Origin: Dyadobacter sp. CECT 9275
GTDB taxonomy: Bacteria; Bacteroidota; Bacteroidia; Cytophagales; Spirosomataceae
NCBI RefSeq assembly: GCF_907164905.1
Contig: NZ_CAJRAF010000002.1
Coordinates: forward strand, 3,100,001-3,164,000
DNA: 64,000 bases
Direction of reading: 5' to 3'
Shown in pieces: positions 9,112 through 17,638 of the stretch (the stretch's first letter is position 1; the number at the start of each line of letters is the position of its first letter). The notes beneath the pieces were generated by a model. The model was not told the origin of the DNA. It did no database searches and saw only the letters and a program-made list of their open reading frames with translations. The position numbers were made by a program, and so were the translations under genes.

Positions 9112-9143
9112 GATTTGCCAGGTGGTTGTCCACCCGGCAAATC
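9112..9143 (-). terminator. Hairpin downstream of susD1, possible attenuator
   Basis: A 14-position stem with one A/C mismatch, GATTTGCC-A-GGTGG with CCACC-C-GGCAAATC, and a 4-base loop. It sits 12 bases past the SusD1 stop on the minus strand. It is followed there only by TAACTTTGG, so termination may be partial. Such a hairpin would set the ratio of the abundant SusCD pair to the downstream enzyme genes. Confidence 0.5.
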
Positions 9144-9154
9144 ATCCCAGATCC

Positions 9155-10636
9155 TTAATTTAAATTCGGGTTCAGAGAAGTGTCGGAATAAGGCAGCGGA
9201 AACCAATAGTTAGCCTTCGTTATGGGCTTAATCGGCTGAAGGTCGTCGGGGCTCTTTCTTGCATTCGCCTCTTCTACTTTCTCCAGCCTGATCAGATCAA
9301 ACCACCTCGTTCTTTCACAAGCGAACTCCCAGGCACGTTCCCGCACCACTTCATCTGCAAACTGTGCAGCTGAAAGTCCGTCTGCCGGAGATAACGCCTT
9401 CGTTCCAGTTGCCCAGCCCCTCAGCCGAACGGCATTCAGTGCATCATAAGCAGCCTGATCGGGCCCGCCGGTTCCACGTGCTTTTGCCTCAGCATAAATA
9501 GTAAGCACGTGTGCATAACGCATCATCACTGACGGCAGCGATATACTGGATGTAAGGATATTGCCTTTGATATACCATTTTTTGTAATAAGGATGTTTTG
9601 TCAGACTGTTCTGCCATGGAATTTTCGTAGCTCCAAGACCGAATTCGGTACGAAAAGTGGCTTCCTTTCTGGGGCCTTCGGGAAACTCCTTGAAAAAGTT
9701 CAGTTCAGCAAACATATCATCCCAGCCTCCTTCTTCACCTGGCATGGTGGTATTACCATAAGTTGCATTGGCAGTTCCGCTTCCTCCCAAAAAGCCGCCA
9801 ATCTGAAAAACGGCTTCTGCGGTTCCGCTTGATGCGGGATCATTCTCAAAAACGGCAGCAAAAGTAGGCAGTAACTGAAAGCCGTAAGTTGCCCTGTTGT
9901 CTATCACTTCCTTGGCTTTTGCAGCAGCCAGATCGTATTTGTCTGCCTGTTTCAAAGGCCAGCCAGCCATGGTAAGGTAAACGTCGGCGAGGAAAGCTTT
10001 CGCCGAACCTTTATTGGGCCTGCCGGGATCACGTTTGGCATTGGGAAGATTGGTTTCTGCTATTTTCAGATCCGCCACAATGAGATTGTATATCTCCTCT
10101 GGTGTGGATTTTGTAACGGTGAGCAGTTCGTCTGAATATTCCCCGACTTTAATCAAAGGGATATTCCCCCAAAAACGGGTCAGCCAGTAATACGAAAATG
10201 CCCTGATGAAATAAGCCTCACCTACGATGATGTCAATGGTGGCCTTGGTTCCTGTGGTTTTTTCATAGTTATTGATCACGTTATTAGCGCCCTGAATGGC
10301 TTTGTAACAACCGTTATATACTGCATTGGACCGCTGATTGGTTGTAGAAACTGCAAACTGGTCAAACTCCCGCCAGTCGGCCTTGTTACTGGCCGGGTGT
10401 GTTGTCACATCATCACTGCCCAGCGTAGCTGCATTGGCAGAAGGATGGATAAAACCATAGGTCCATTGGTTGGCCAGCCCCTTGTATGCGCCGGTTAGTG
10501 CGGCTTCAAGCCCTTCCTGTGTTGACAATACATTGGGGCCGTACAGTAACCCTGTTGTATCTTCTTCAAGATAATCCGAGCAGCCTGTGACCGCTATGAA
10601 CATCGCTGCAATAAGATATTTAGTGATATTTTTCAT
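9155..10636 (-). CDS. SusD/RagB family surface glycan- or nutrient-binding lipoprotein (SusD1)
   Basis: 493 residues. A lipoprotein signal ends in AVTGC with the acylated cysteine at 19, followed by SDYLEED, the usual acidic surface-export tail. The body has the family signatures GEAYFIRAFSYYWLTRFWG in the helical TPR region and ERAWEFACERTRWFDLIRL near the C-terminus. SusD proteins cap the partner SusC channel at the outer membrane and bind the incoming ligand. It is encoded 46 bases after susC1 and must form a pair with it. The ligand cannot be read from sequence; the neighbours suggest a galactose- or sugar-acid-containing compound. Confidence 0.93.
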   Translation of the reverse strand: MKNITKYLIAAMFIAVTGCSDYLEEDTTGLLYGPNVLSTQEGLEAALTGAYKGLANQWTYGFIHPSANAATLGSDDVTTHPASNKADWREFDQFAVSTTNQRSNAVYNGCYKAIQGANNVINNYEKTTGTKATIDIIVGEAYFIRAFSYYWLTRFWGNIPLIKVGEYSDELLTVTKSTPEEIYNLIVADLKIAETNLPNAKRDPGRPNKGSAKAFLADVYLTMAGWPLKQADKYDLAAAKAKEVIDNRATYGFQLLPTFAAVFENDPASSGTAEAVFQIGGFLGGSGTANATYGNTTMPGEEGGWDDMFAELNFFKEFPEGPRKEATFRTEFGLGATKIPWQNSLTKHPYYKKWYIKGNILTSSISLPSVMMRYAHVLTIYAEAKARGTGGPDQAAYDALNAVRLRGWATGTKALSPADGLSAAQFADEVVRERAWEFACERTRWFDLIRLEKVEEANARKSPDDLQPIKPITKANYWFPLPYSDTSLNPNLN

Positions 10637-10682
10637 TTTCGTAAGAAATTTTGTTTTTGCTTATCTCAGTTATATTCCAGAG

Positions 10683-13673
10683 TTAAAATCCAATATTGAT
10701 GCCTAACGTATACGTTTTGGAGTTAGGATAGGATCCCCGGTCAATACCTATGGCGGTATCAGTACCGGAACCTACGTTGCTCGATTCAGGATCAGGTCCG
10801 GAGTAGTCGGTGAACGTGAGAATGTTGGTTGCGCTTGCAAAAACACGTATGTTCACTTTATCCTTCAATGCAGAAACAGGGATATTATAGCCCAGGCTCA
10901 GGTTTTTAAGCCTGACGAAGCTTCCGTTTTCGATAAACCGGCTCGACTGGGTAAACGGCTGGTATGTTTTAGTGAATGCGGGGATATCTGACGTTTCGTT
11001 ACCGGTACGATAGTAATCACGGATCTCTGTCAGCAGGAACTGACGGGCTTCTCCCGAGCCTGACATAGCGCCAGCTCTGGAATAGTTCAGTTTGTCCACG
11101 CCAAACGCTCCCTGAAAAAATACGTTCAGTACCAGGTTACCATAGGTGAACGTGTTGTTCCAGCCGCCCGTTACTTTTGGCAAGGCCCTTCCGATAATCT
11201 GGAAATCGTCGGTATTGATATTGTTATCCCCATTCAGGTCCTGGTAATGCGGGTCGCCCGGCACCCGTCCAAACTGACGCGCCAGTTCCACCTCGTCGGG
11301 CTTGAAAGTACCCAGGTATTTGAGCCCCCAGTACGATCCAAGCGGCTCACCCGGTTTCAGCATGAATTCATTGGTGATGGACATCCCTCCACCTGCGCCG
11401 GTTCCTGTTCCCAGTCTGGGAAGACCACCCAGGCTTACGACCCTGTTTTTCAATGTAGATACGTTCAGATTTGACTCCCAGGTGAACTTGCCCGTACTGA
11501 TGGGTGTCCCGCCCAGTGAAAATTCAAACCCTTTGTTTTCTATTTCTCCAACATTCCGTGGTTGGGTACCTCCCCCGGCATAGTTTGGCAGCGCCACATT
11601 GAGCAGCAAATCTGTTGTTTTTTTGGAAAAATAATCGACCTCAAACCGGATCCTACCGTTCAGGAACTCTGCTTCCAGACCGGCGTCCACCTGTGTGGTG
11701 GTTTCCCATTTCAGATTTCTGTTGCCCTGGTTACCCTGGATCACACCGGTTGTGACACCTGTATTGTTAAATGCAACCTGCGTCGAACTGTAAGGAGAAT
11801 AGGTAGCGTATGGGTTAATCGCCTGGCTGCCCGTCATACCCCAGCTTCCGCGCAGTTTGAGATTAGAAAAAACGTTCAGTTTTTTGATAAACTCCTCTTC
11901 TGACAATCTCCATCCCACTGCCACAGACGGAAAAATACTGTTTCTGTTTGCAGAACTGAATTTGGAGGATCCGTCGCGGCGTACAGCGGCTGTAACCAGG
12001 TATTTGTCTTTGAAAGCATAATTGACCCTTCCCAGCAAAGATAGCAATGTCCATTTCTGGAAGCCCGAAGCAACCGTGGAGGCCGAATTTCCACCAATAT
12101 TATCATAACCCAGCTGAGGAAAACGTAGTCCATTCGCGGTAGCGGTAAAGTTTCTGTCTTTAAACTGTTGCGTTTCCAGAACGGCAACGGCTGTCAGGCT
12201 ATGATTTCCAAACGTTTTTGTATAATTCAGTGCATTGGTATTCTGAAGTGTTACCTGGTCGGATGAGTAACGTGTAGCATTGGGGTTTCCGTTAGACAAT
12301 CTTTTTCCGGTAAAGTTCTTATTCTGAGCATCCAGATAATTAATGGCATATTGCAGGTCGAGTGACAATCCCTGGATCGGAAACTGATAATTAATACCAC
12401 CGATTGCATTTAAATTAGTCCTCTCAATATCATTGGATTTATCGTAGAGCTGGTCAATCGGACTTCTGGATACCGAACCTGTAGGATCGTTGAAGGTAGG
12501 CAGGCCGTCGGTACCATAAGCAGGCGTGGTGGGAGCCCATTGCAAGGCTTCCAGTATTGGCCCTCCGCCATCGGTATTGTGGTTGATCGTTTTCGCTCCC
12601 GAAAGATTAAGTCTCATCGAAAAGCGTTTGCTCAACTGGGTGTTCAGATTGGACCGTAGTACATATCTGTTGAATTTGGTATTTTCAACGATCCCTTTCT
12701 GATCCAGAAAATTTCCTGAAACCATAAATGTCGTTTTTTCATTCCCTCCGGATACTGTTGCCAGGTGCTGCTGTCCGCTTCCCGTTCTGTAAATAATATC
12801 CTGCCAGTCGGTACCGCCATTCTTTTTAAAATCGCTGATTTGTGCATCTGTAAAAGGCGGATTAGACCCTGTGGCCAATGCGCGTGCATTGACGATCTCT
12901 GCAAATTCACCCGCAGGAAGTATATCAAATGTTTTGATTACATTGGAAATACTGGCCTGTCCTTCATAAGAAACTTTGATACCCTTCGAACCCTTTTTGG
13001 TGGTGATGATAATCACCCCGTTTGCTCCCCTGCTTCCGTAGATTGACGTGGAAGAGGCATCTTTGAGTACCTGTATGGTTTCTATGTCACTAGGGTTAAG
13101 TAAGTTATAATTTGCACCTACAAAACCATCAATCACATAAAGGGGATCATTATTGCCAAGTACTGAATTGGCTCCTCTGACGCGGATCTTCGAATCACCA
13201 CCGGGTGAACCATTGGACTGCGTGACCTGCACCCCCGCCGCACGCCCCTGCAATACCTGGTCAAGGCGGGTAACCGGCTGTTGAGCAAATTCCTTGGTTG
13301 ATACAATAGAGAGTGCCCCGGTGACGTCCGTCTTTTTCTGGGTACCATACCCTACTACAACCACCTCGCTCAAATTCCGGGATTCCTCCGTAAGCTGCAT
13401 ATCGATAACTGAACGGTTATTAACTGCAACCGTTTTGCTGACATACCCTATAAAAGAAAATACCAGGGAGGCGTTTTCAGGAACGTTAATCGCATAAAGT
13501 CCATTTTCATCTGTCACTGCTCCCGTCGACGTGCCGCTTACCAGGATGTTCACACCCGGCAATACGGAATTGTTCTGATCTGTCACCTTGCCTGTTACCC
13601 GATTGCCCTGTGCGGAGACATATCCGCCGCTCAGCGCCAGGTAAACAAAAACCAGTTTTAGAATTTTTCTCAT
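10683..13673 (-). CDS. SusC/RagA family TonB-dependent outer-membrane transporter (SusC1)
   Basis: 996 residues. A signal peptide ends at about VSAQG (residue 23). Next is a carboxypeptidase-regulatory-like beta domain (VTGKVTDQNNSVLPGVNILV onward), then the plug beginning VVVGYGTQKKTDVTGALS and including DPLYVIDGF, then the 22-strand barrel ending in the terminal aromatic residue of LGINIGF. It imports ligand bound by SusD1 using TonB energy. Length and domain order are normal. No N-terminal anti-sigma-contact extension is visible, so control by an ECF pathway is unlikely. Confidence 0.94.
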   Translation of the reverse strand: MRKILKLVFVYLALSGGYVSAQGNRVTGKVTDQNNSVLPGVNILVSGTSTGAVTDENGLYAINVPENASLVFSFIGYVSKTVAVNNRSVIDMQLTEESRNLSEVVVVGYGTQKKTDVTGALSIVSTKEFAQQPVTRLDQVLQGRAAGVQVTQSNGSPGGDSKIRVRGANSVLGNNDPLYVIDGFVGANYNLLNPSDIETIQVLKDASSTSIYGSRGANGVIIITTKKGSKGIKVSYEGQASISNVIKTFDILPAGEFAEIVNARALATGSNPPFTDAQISDFKKNGGTDWQDIIYRTGSGQQHLATVSGGNEKTTFMVSGNFLDQKGIVENTKFNRYVLRSNLNTQLSKRFSMRLNLSGAKTINHNTDGGGPILEALQWAPTTPAYGTDGLPTFNDPTGSVSRSPIDQLYDKSNDIERTNLNAIGGINYQFPIQGLSLDLQYAINYLDAQNKNFTGKRLSNGNPNATRYSSDQVTLQNTNALNYTKTFGNHSLTAVAVLETQQFKDRNFTATANGLRFPQLGYDNIGGNSASTVASGFQKWTLLSLLGRVNYAFKDKYLVTAAVRRDGSSKFSSANRNSIFPSVAVGWRLSEEEFIKKLNVFSNLKLRGSWGMTGSQAINPYATYSPYSSTQVAFNNTGVTTGVIQGNQGNRNLKWETTTQVDAGLEAEFLNGRIRFEVDYFSKKTTDLLLNVALPNYAGGGTQPRNVGEIENKGFEFSLGGTPISTGKFTWESNLNVSTLKNRVVSLGGLPRLGTGTGAGGGMSITNEFMLKPGEPLGSYWGLKYLGTFKPDEVELARQFGRVPGDPHYQDLNGDNNINTDDFQIIGRALPKVTGGWNNTFTYGNLVLNVFFQGAFGVDKLNYSRAGAMSGSGEARQFLLTEIRDYYRTGNETSDIPAFTKTYQPFTQSSRFIENGSFVRLKNLSLGYNIPVSALKDKVNIRVFASATNILTFTDYSGPDPESSNVGSGTDTAIGIDRGSYPNSKTYTLGINIGF

Positions 13674-13728
13674 GATGCTAATTTTAATTATTGTTATGTG
13701 TTTAATATGAATAATACAATTTCATTAA

Positions 13729-13743
13729 GGCCATAAAATGGCC
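13729..13743. promoter_or_regulatory. Palindrome GGCCAT-AAA-ATGGCC upstream of susC1
   Basis: A perfect 6-base inverted repeat around three bases, placed 56 bases upstream of the susC1 start in the 145-base gap after the galactonate dehydratase gene. It could be an operator, but it differs from the CG-centred palindromes near lacI. No promoter element next to it was convincing. Confidence 0.3.
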
Positions 13744-13818
13744 CATTTGCTTAAAAATAATAGAGGCGGGAAATTAGGTAAGTCTTACAGCTTCATGTGA
13801 GAGGAGAAAAACCGGGAG

Positions 13819-15066
13819 TTACCAGTCTACCACTGAGCCGTCAAAAGGGTTATAAGATTCCGGGTTTTTCCAGTCGTGTCCGATTTTATCTTTCATTTTT
13901 TCTTCGTCCAGCTCTATACCCAATCCCGGTCCGCGGGGGATTAGTACGCTGCCATCTTTTTCCAGCTTGAAAGGATTTTTGAGATATCCCTCACCCAATG
14001 ACACCTGCTCCTGTACCAGGAAATTAGGTACGCTTGCTGCCAGGTGCAGGCCCACGGCCAGGGAAATTGGCCCCATAGGGTTATGCGGTGCTATGGGCAC
14101 ATAATACGCTTCGGCCATACCTGCAATGATCCGGCCCTCGGTAATACCTCCGGCATGACAAAGATCCGGTTGTACAATGCTGGCGGCTCCTTTTTCCAAT
14201 ATCTCCCGAAATCCCCACTTGGTGAATATCCGTTCGCCGGTCGCAATAGGCAAATGAGTCCCCCGCGCGATATCCACCATGGTATCCACATTCTGAGCCT
14301 GGCAGGGTTCCTCAATGAACATAGGCTGATACTGTTCAAGCTCTCTGATCAGTACCTTGGCCGTTTGAGGAGATATGGCGCCATGAAAATCAATGGCGAT
14401 GTCCATGTCCGGCCCGCCGGCTTCTCTCAGTGACGCGAAGTTGTCAGACGCATATTTGATAAACTGCGGGTTTTCAACAATGTTAGCAGGATTTTTCTTA
14501 GCCACACCCGTTTTGATTACCGAGAATCCTTCGGCTTTTCTTTTCTTCATATCCTCCGCATTGGCGGCTCTGCCATATATTCTGACGCGGTCACGCGTGG
14601 GGCCGCCAAATAATTCATAAACAGGTACATTCAGCAGTTTCCCTTTGATATCCCACAGGGCATGATCAATCCCGCTGAGTGCACTGGTCAGTATAGGCCC
14701 GCCCCGGTAAAACGCATGACGGTAAATGGCCTGCCAGTGATGAACAATACTCCTGGGATCTTTACCTATTAAATAAGGTTCCACTTCCTTGATAGCCGTC
14801 TGAATGGTGAGCGCACGGCCTTCGAGCAGAGGTTCACCCAAGCCCACTACTCCAACATCCGTATGTATCTTCAGAAAAATCCAGCGTGGTTTTACGAGGA
14901 ATGTTTCCAGTTTTGTGATCTTAACCTGCCCATACTCCCTGAATGGTGCGGGAATGGAGGCATACGAGCTTTTTGGTAACAGCATGGTGCCGAGACCGGC
15001 AATACCCAGCACAGACTGAATGGCGCTACGCCTTGAAACACCTGATTTTTTATCTGACAAACCCAT
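13819..15066 (-). CDS. dgoD: D-galactonate dehydratase-like enolase superfamily enzyme with a Tat-like leader
   Basis: 415 residues. The leader (SRRSAIQSVLGIAGLGTMLL, residues 11-30) has twin arginines and a hydrophobic run. The catalytic barrel keeps DFH (Asp226, His228), the metal ligands in FIEEP (252-253) and TGERI (Glu278), the QPDLCHAGG strand (Asp301), His328 in APHNPMG and Glu353. This is the set expected of galactonate dehydratase in the mandelate racemase subgroup. The reaction is loss of water from D-galactonate to 2-keto-3-deoxygalactonate. DgoD in E. coli is cytoplasmic, so an exported version is unusual. The dgoK and dgoA genes in the same locus support the substrate. Confidence 0.82.
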   Translation of the reverse strand: MGLSDKKSGVSRRSAIQSVLGIAGLGTMLLPKSSYASIPAPFREYGQVKITKLETFLVKPRWIFLKIHTDVGVVGLGEPLLEGRALTIQTAIKEVEPYLIGKDPRSIVHHWQAIYRHAFYRGGPILTSALSGIDHALWDIKGKLLNVPVYELFGGPTRDRVRIYGRAANAEDMKKRKAEGFSVIKTGVAKKNPANIVENPQFIKYASDNFASLREAGGPDMDIAIDFHGAISPQTAKVLIRELEQYQPMFIEEPCQAQNVDTMVDIARGTHLPIATGERIFTKWGFREILEKGAASIVQPDLCHAGGITEGRIIAGMAEAYYVPIAPHNPMGPISLAVGLHLAASVPNFLVQEQVSLGEGYLKNPFKLEKDGSVLIPRGPGLGIELDEEKMKDKIGHDWKNPESYNPFDGSVVDW

Positions 15067-15136
15067 AAATCGATCTCATTTAAAATGACTCAATATTACC
15101 ATCTGCTATTTAACTGTAATTGTAAAACCCGCTCTG

Positions 15137-16378
15137 TTACCAATTGTGTATGGACCCATCAGGTGCTTTCAGATACGGATGCGGAAACTTCGTTTTTTCT
15201 GTAACTTCCATTACAAAAGTTGCTTTTTTAGGATCGAACTTCACTCCCAACCCAGGGCTTGGGTTCAGGTATAGTTTACCGTTTTTAAAGTGGATAAAGT
15301 CCTCGTTAAAATACGCAGGCCGCTCAGGCTCACCGCCGCCGAGCTCCATTAAACAACGCGAAGGGCTGCTCGATCCCAGCACATGCACCAGCGCCGCTGT
15401 GGACAGCGGGCCTGTAAAATGAGGGATCATGCCGGTATAATGTGTTTCACAAAGCCCGGCGATCTTCTTGAATTCGGTGATACCACCCGTATTGGGCAGG
15501 GTTACCCTTGTATAATCGATCCAGCGTTTTTCGATCATATCATTGATGTCCCACCGGTCACCAAATTGTTCCCCCACGGCAATCGGTACTTTTGTTTTGG
15601 CTCTTACCTCCTCATACACAGCCGGATTCTCAGAACGAACGATATCTTCCACAAAATAGGGTTCCAGGTTTTCCAGCGCCGAGCAAATTTTGAGCCCGTC
15701 GGTCATATCAAAGCGCGTATGCAGGTCTATAGCCCATTTTCCACCGCCGCCCACGGCTTCATCAATCCGTTTACAGAAATCCACCGTCTTTTTGACGTTG
15801 TCATAAAAGTCAAAAGGCTGATCTCCATTGCCACCGGTTGGGCCTATCCGGTAACTCCTCAGTCCCGCTTCGATACAGTCACGTGCCCTCTCTTCCTCCG
15901 TCTTTGCTTTGGAAGCCCTGAAACCTGTGGCATAACATTCCACGTAATCACGCGTGGCGCCGCCCAGGAGCTCATATACAGGCACACCCAGGGCTTTTCC
16001 CTTGATATCCCACAAAGCCATTTCGATGGCCCCCATGCCATGCAGTTTTTCCCTGCCGGGCGGATAAAACATGCCCCGGTAAACATATTGCCACAAATGT
16101 TCGATCCGGAAAGGATCCTCCCCGATCAGCATTTGGGCACATTGCTCCACCATATCCTTTGAGCCTCCCTCGCCAATCCCGATGATCCCCCCATCCGTTT
16201 CCACTTCAACAATCCCTCTTGCCTGATTGAACAATGGCTTGTTATATCCGGGAGCGGCGTAATATCTTATTTTGGTAATTTTAAGTTTGGAAGCTGCACG
16301 GGCATCTTCCATTGAAAGACCCGCCATGACAGTGGCCGAGCCCAGCAAAGCCGACCTAAGAAAATGTCTTCTTTCCAT
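15137..16378 (-). CDS. Enolase-superfamily sugar-acid dehydratase, second paralog, with a Tat-like leader
   Basis: 413 residues. It opens with MERRHFLRSALLGSATVMAG, a twin-arginine-type leader. The barrel has AIDLHTRF (Asp and His), EPYFVEDI and VGEQFG (metal-binding glutamates) and IPHFTGP (catalytic His). The strand that reads QPDLCHAGG in the galactonate dehydratase is DYTRVTLPNTGG here, closer to the mannonate-dehydratase-like pattern, so a different sugar acid is likely. It starts 36 bases from a perfect LacI-type palindrome and is probably co-transcribed with the galactonate dehydratase 70 bases downstream. Mandelate racemase/muconate lactonising family membership is firm; the substrate is not. 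Confidence 0.78.
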   Translation of the reverse strand: MERRHFLRSALLGSATVMAGLSMEDARAASKLKITKIRYYAAPGYNKPLFNQARGIVEVETDGGIIGIGEGGSKDMVEQCAQMLIGEDPFRIEHLWQYVYRGMFYPPGREKLHGMGAIEMALWDIKGKALGVPVYELLGGATRDYVECYATGFRASKAKTEEERARDCIEAGLRSYRIGPTGGNGDQPFDFYDNVKKTVDFCKRIDEAVGGGGKWAIDLHTRFDMTDGLKICSALENLEPYFVEDIVRSENPAVYEEVRAKTKVPIAVGEQFGDRWDINDMIEKRWIDYTRVTLPNTGGITEFKKIAGLCETHYTGMIPHFTGPLSTAALVHVLGSSSPSRCLMELGGGEPERPAYFNEDFIHFKNGKLYLNPSPGLGVKFDPKKATFVMEVTEKTKFPHPYLKAPDGSIHNW

Positions 16379-16413
16379 CAGTATTGTAAAAGTTAAGAAA
16401 TAGCCCTTTTATT

Positions 16414-16425
16414 TTAATCGATTAA
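16414..16425. promoter_or_regulatory. LacI-type operator upstream of the second dehydratase
   Basis: Perfect 12-base palindrome TTAATCGATTAA with the central CG usual for LacI/GalR-family operators. It lies between the lacI stop and the dehydratase start. The identical 12-mer occurs just upstream of lacI. Confidence 0.6.
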
Positions 16426-16440
16426 GCAAAATGTAAAATT

Positions 16441-17481
16441 TTACATCGGATGCTCCGCTTTCATTTTGGAAGAATCCCTGGCGATCAGTTTCGCCTCCAT
16501 CAATATTTGCCGCATACCCTCTTCGGGATTTCTCAGTTTTTTGACCAGCATTTCGACCGCAGTTTTACCCAATAGTTCGAGTGGCTGGTGCATATAAGTG
16601 ATCGGACAATAGTACAGATCAAAAACTTCCGCCTGCCCGAAACTCACGATGGCCAGGTCATCAGGGACCCTGATCTTCTTTTCATTGATGTATTTCAACC
16701 CATTGATGGCTAAACCATAGGTTGCAAAAATAACGGCATCGGGCCGGTCAGGCATTGCCATGATCTGGTCGATTGCAATCCTTACTTCCTTTTCGATATT
16801 CTCAAACTTTACTTCCTTCAGCAGGTTCTTATTAAAGGCAATATTACGGTCACGCAGGGCGTGCTGATAGCCTCTGATCCGCTCCTGCATGTGGTGCATT
16901 TCCAGCTTGTAGGCAATCAGCGCAACTCTCTCATAACCCATTTTAAGAAGATGCATACATGCGTCATAAGACGCCTTAAAATTGTTGGTTGCTACAAAAT
17001 CTGCCTGTAAATCAGGAAAATGCCTGTCAAGCAGCACAAAAGGGATGTTCTTTTCTTTTAAATAGAGTATTTGTTTTTCAGAATTTTCGGATGCCACAAT
17101 TATGAAACCATCCACCTGCCGGTTGATCAAAACATTGAGCAGGTCCCATGATTTTTCCGCATTCTCATCACAGCTTCCTATGATTACCGTATAGCCGTTC
17201 CGCTTGGCTTCATCTTCCACTACTCTGGCAATATTTGCAAAGAAGGGGTTCGAAATATCAGCGATTACAAGGCCCACCGTATGTGTTTTACCACTTCTTA
17301 AACTTTTGGCCAGGTGATTGGGCTGGTAATTAAGCTCCCGGGCTATCTGTTTGATTTTACCAGCTATCTCCTGCCCGACCCTGCTTTCTTTTTCTTTCCC
17401 ATTGAGCACATAAGACACCAACGCCGTTGACACCCCCGCCTGCTGGGCGATGTCTTTTAAAGAAACCTTTTTCGTACTCAT
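16441..17481 (-). CDS. LacI/GalR family transcriptional regulator
   Basis: 346 residues from the ATG at 17481 (MSTKKVSLKDIAQQAGVSTA). An ATG 27 bases further out would add residues outside the family. Residues 4-60 are the helix-turn-helix and hinge (VSYVLNGKE, ELNYQPNHLAKSLRSGKT). The rest is a periplasmic-binding-protein-like effector domain starting TVGLVIADISNPFF. It most likely senses a sugar acid or pathway intermediate and controls the locus. The same palindrome upstream of its own gene suggests autoregulation. A strong terminator separates it from the preceding manD-like gene. Confidence 0.9.
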   Translation of the reverse strand: MSTKKVSLKDIAQQAGVSTALVSYVLNGKEKESRVGQEIAGKIKQIARELNYQPNHLAKSLRSGKTHTVGLVIADISNPFFANIARVVEDEAKRNGYTVIIGSCDENAEKSWDLLNVLINRQVDGFIIVASENSEKQILYLKEKNIPFVLLDRHFPDLQADFVATNNFKASYDACMHLLKMGYERVALIAYKLEMHHMQERIRGYQHALRDRNIAFNKNLLKEVKFENIEKEVRIAIDQIMAMPDRPDAVIFATYGLAINGLKYINEKKIRVPDDLAIVSFGQAEVFDLYYCPITYMHQPLELLGKTAVEMLVKKLRNPEEGMRQILMEAKLIARDSSKMKAEHPM

Positions 17482-17514
17482 CAGGTGACTTTGGTATAAG
17501 ATGGTCAAATATAC

Positions 17515-17526
17515 TTAATCGATTAA
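17515..17526. promoter_or_regulatory. LacI-type operator upstream of lacI
   Basis: Perfect palindrome TTAATCGATTAA, 34 bases upstream of the chosen lacI start codon. It is identical to the site at 16414-16425. Position and identity point to autoregulation. Confidence 0.6.
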
Positions 17527-17593
17527 ACAATCAAACATATTCAATAAAATATTTTTATATTTTATCACTAAATAGTTACACTGCATTGCGGAA

Positions 17594-17636
17594 AGGCATC
17601 CTCCGGTGAAAAAACATACTTCACCGGAGAATGCCT
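17594..17636 (-). terminator. Terminator of the susC2-susD2-manD unit
   Basis: Long hairpin: AGGCAT plus CTCCGGTGAA pair with TTCACCGGAG plus ATGCCT, with one c/a mismatch and a 9-base loop. On the minus strand it follows the manD-like stop within three bases and is followed by a short T-run (TTTCC). Confidence 0.65.
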
Positions 17637-17638
17637 GT

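Noticed and set aside
15068..15082. AAATCGAT sequence before the galactonate dehydratase as a fifth LacI site
   Set aside because: Only the core matches; the arms are not symmetric.
15383..16162. 259-codon plus-strand frame opposite the second dehydratase
   Set aside because: Shadow of the enolase-superfamily gene; no domain visible.
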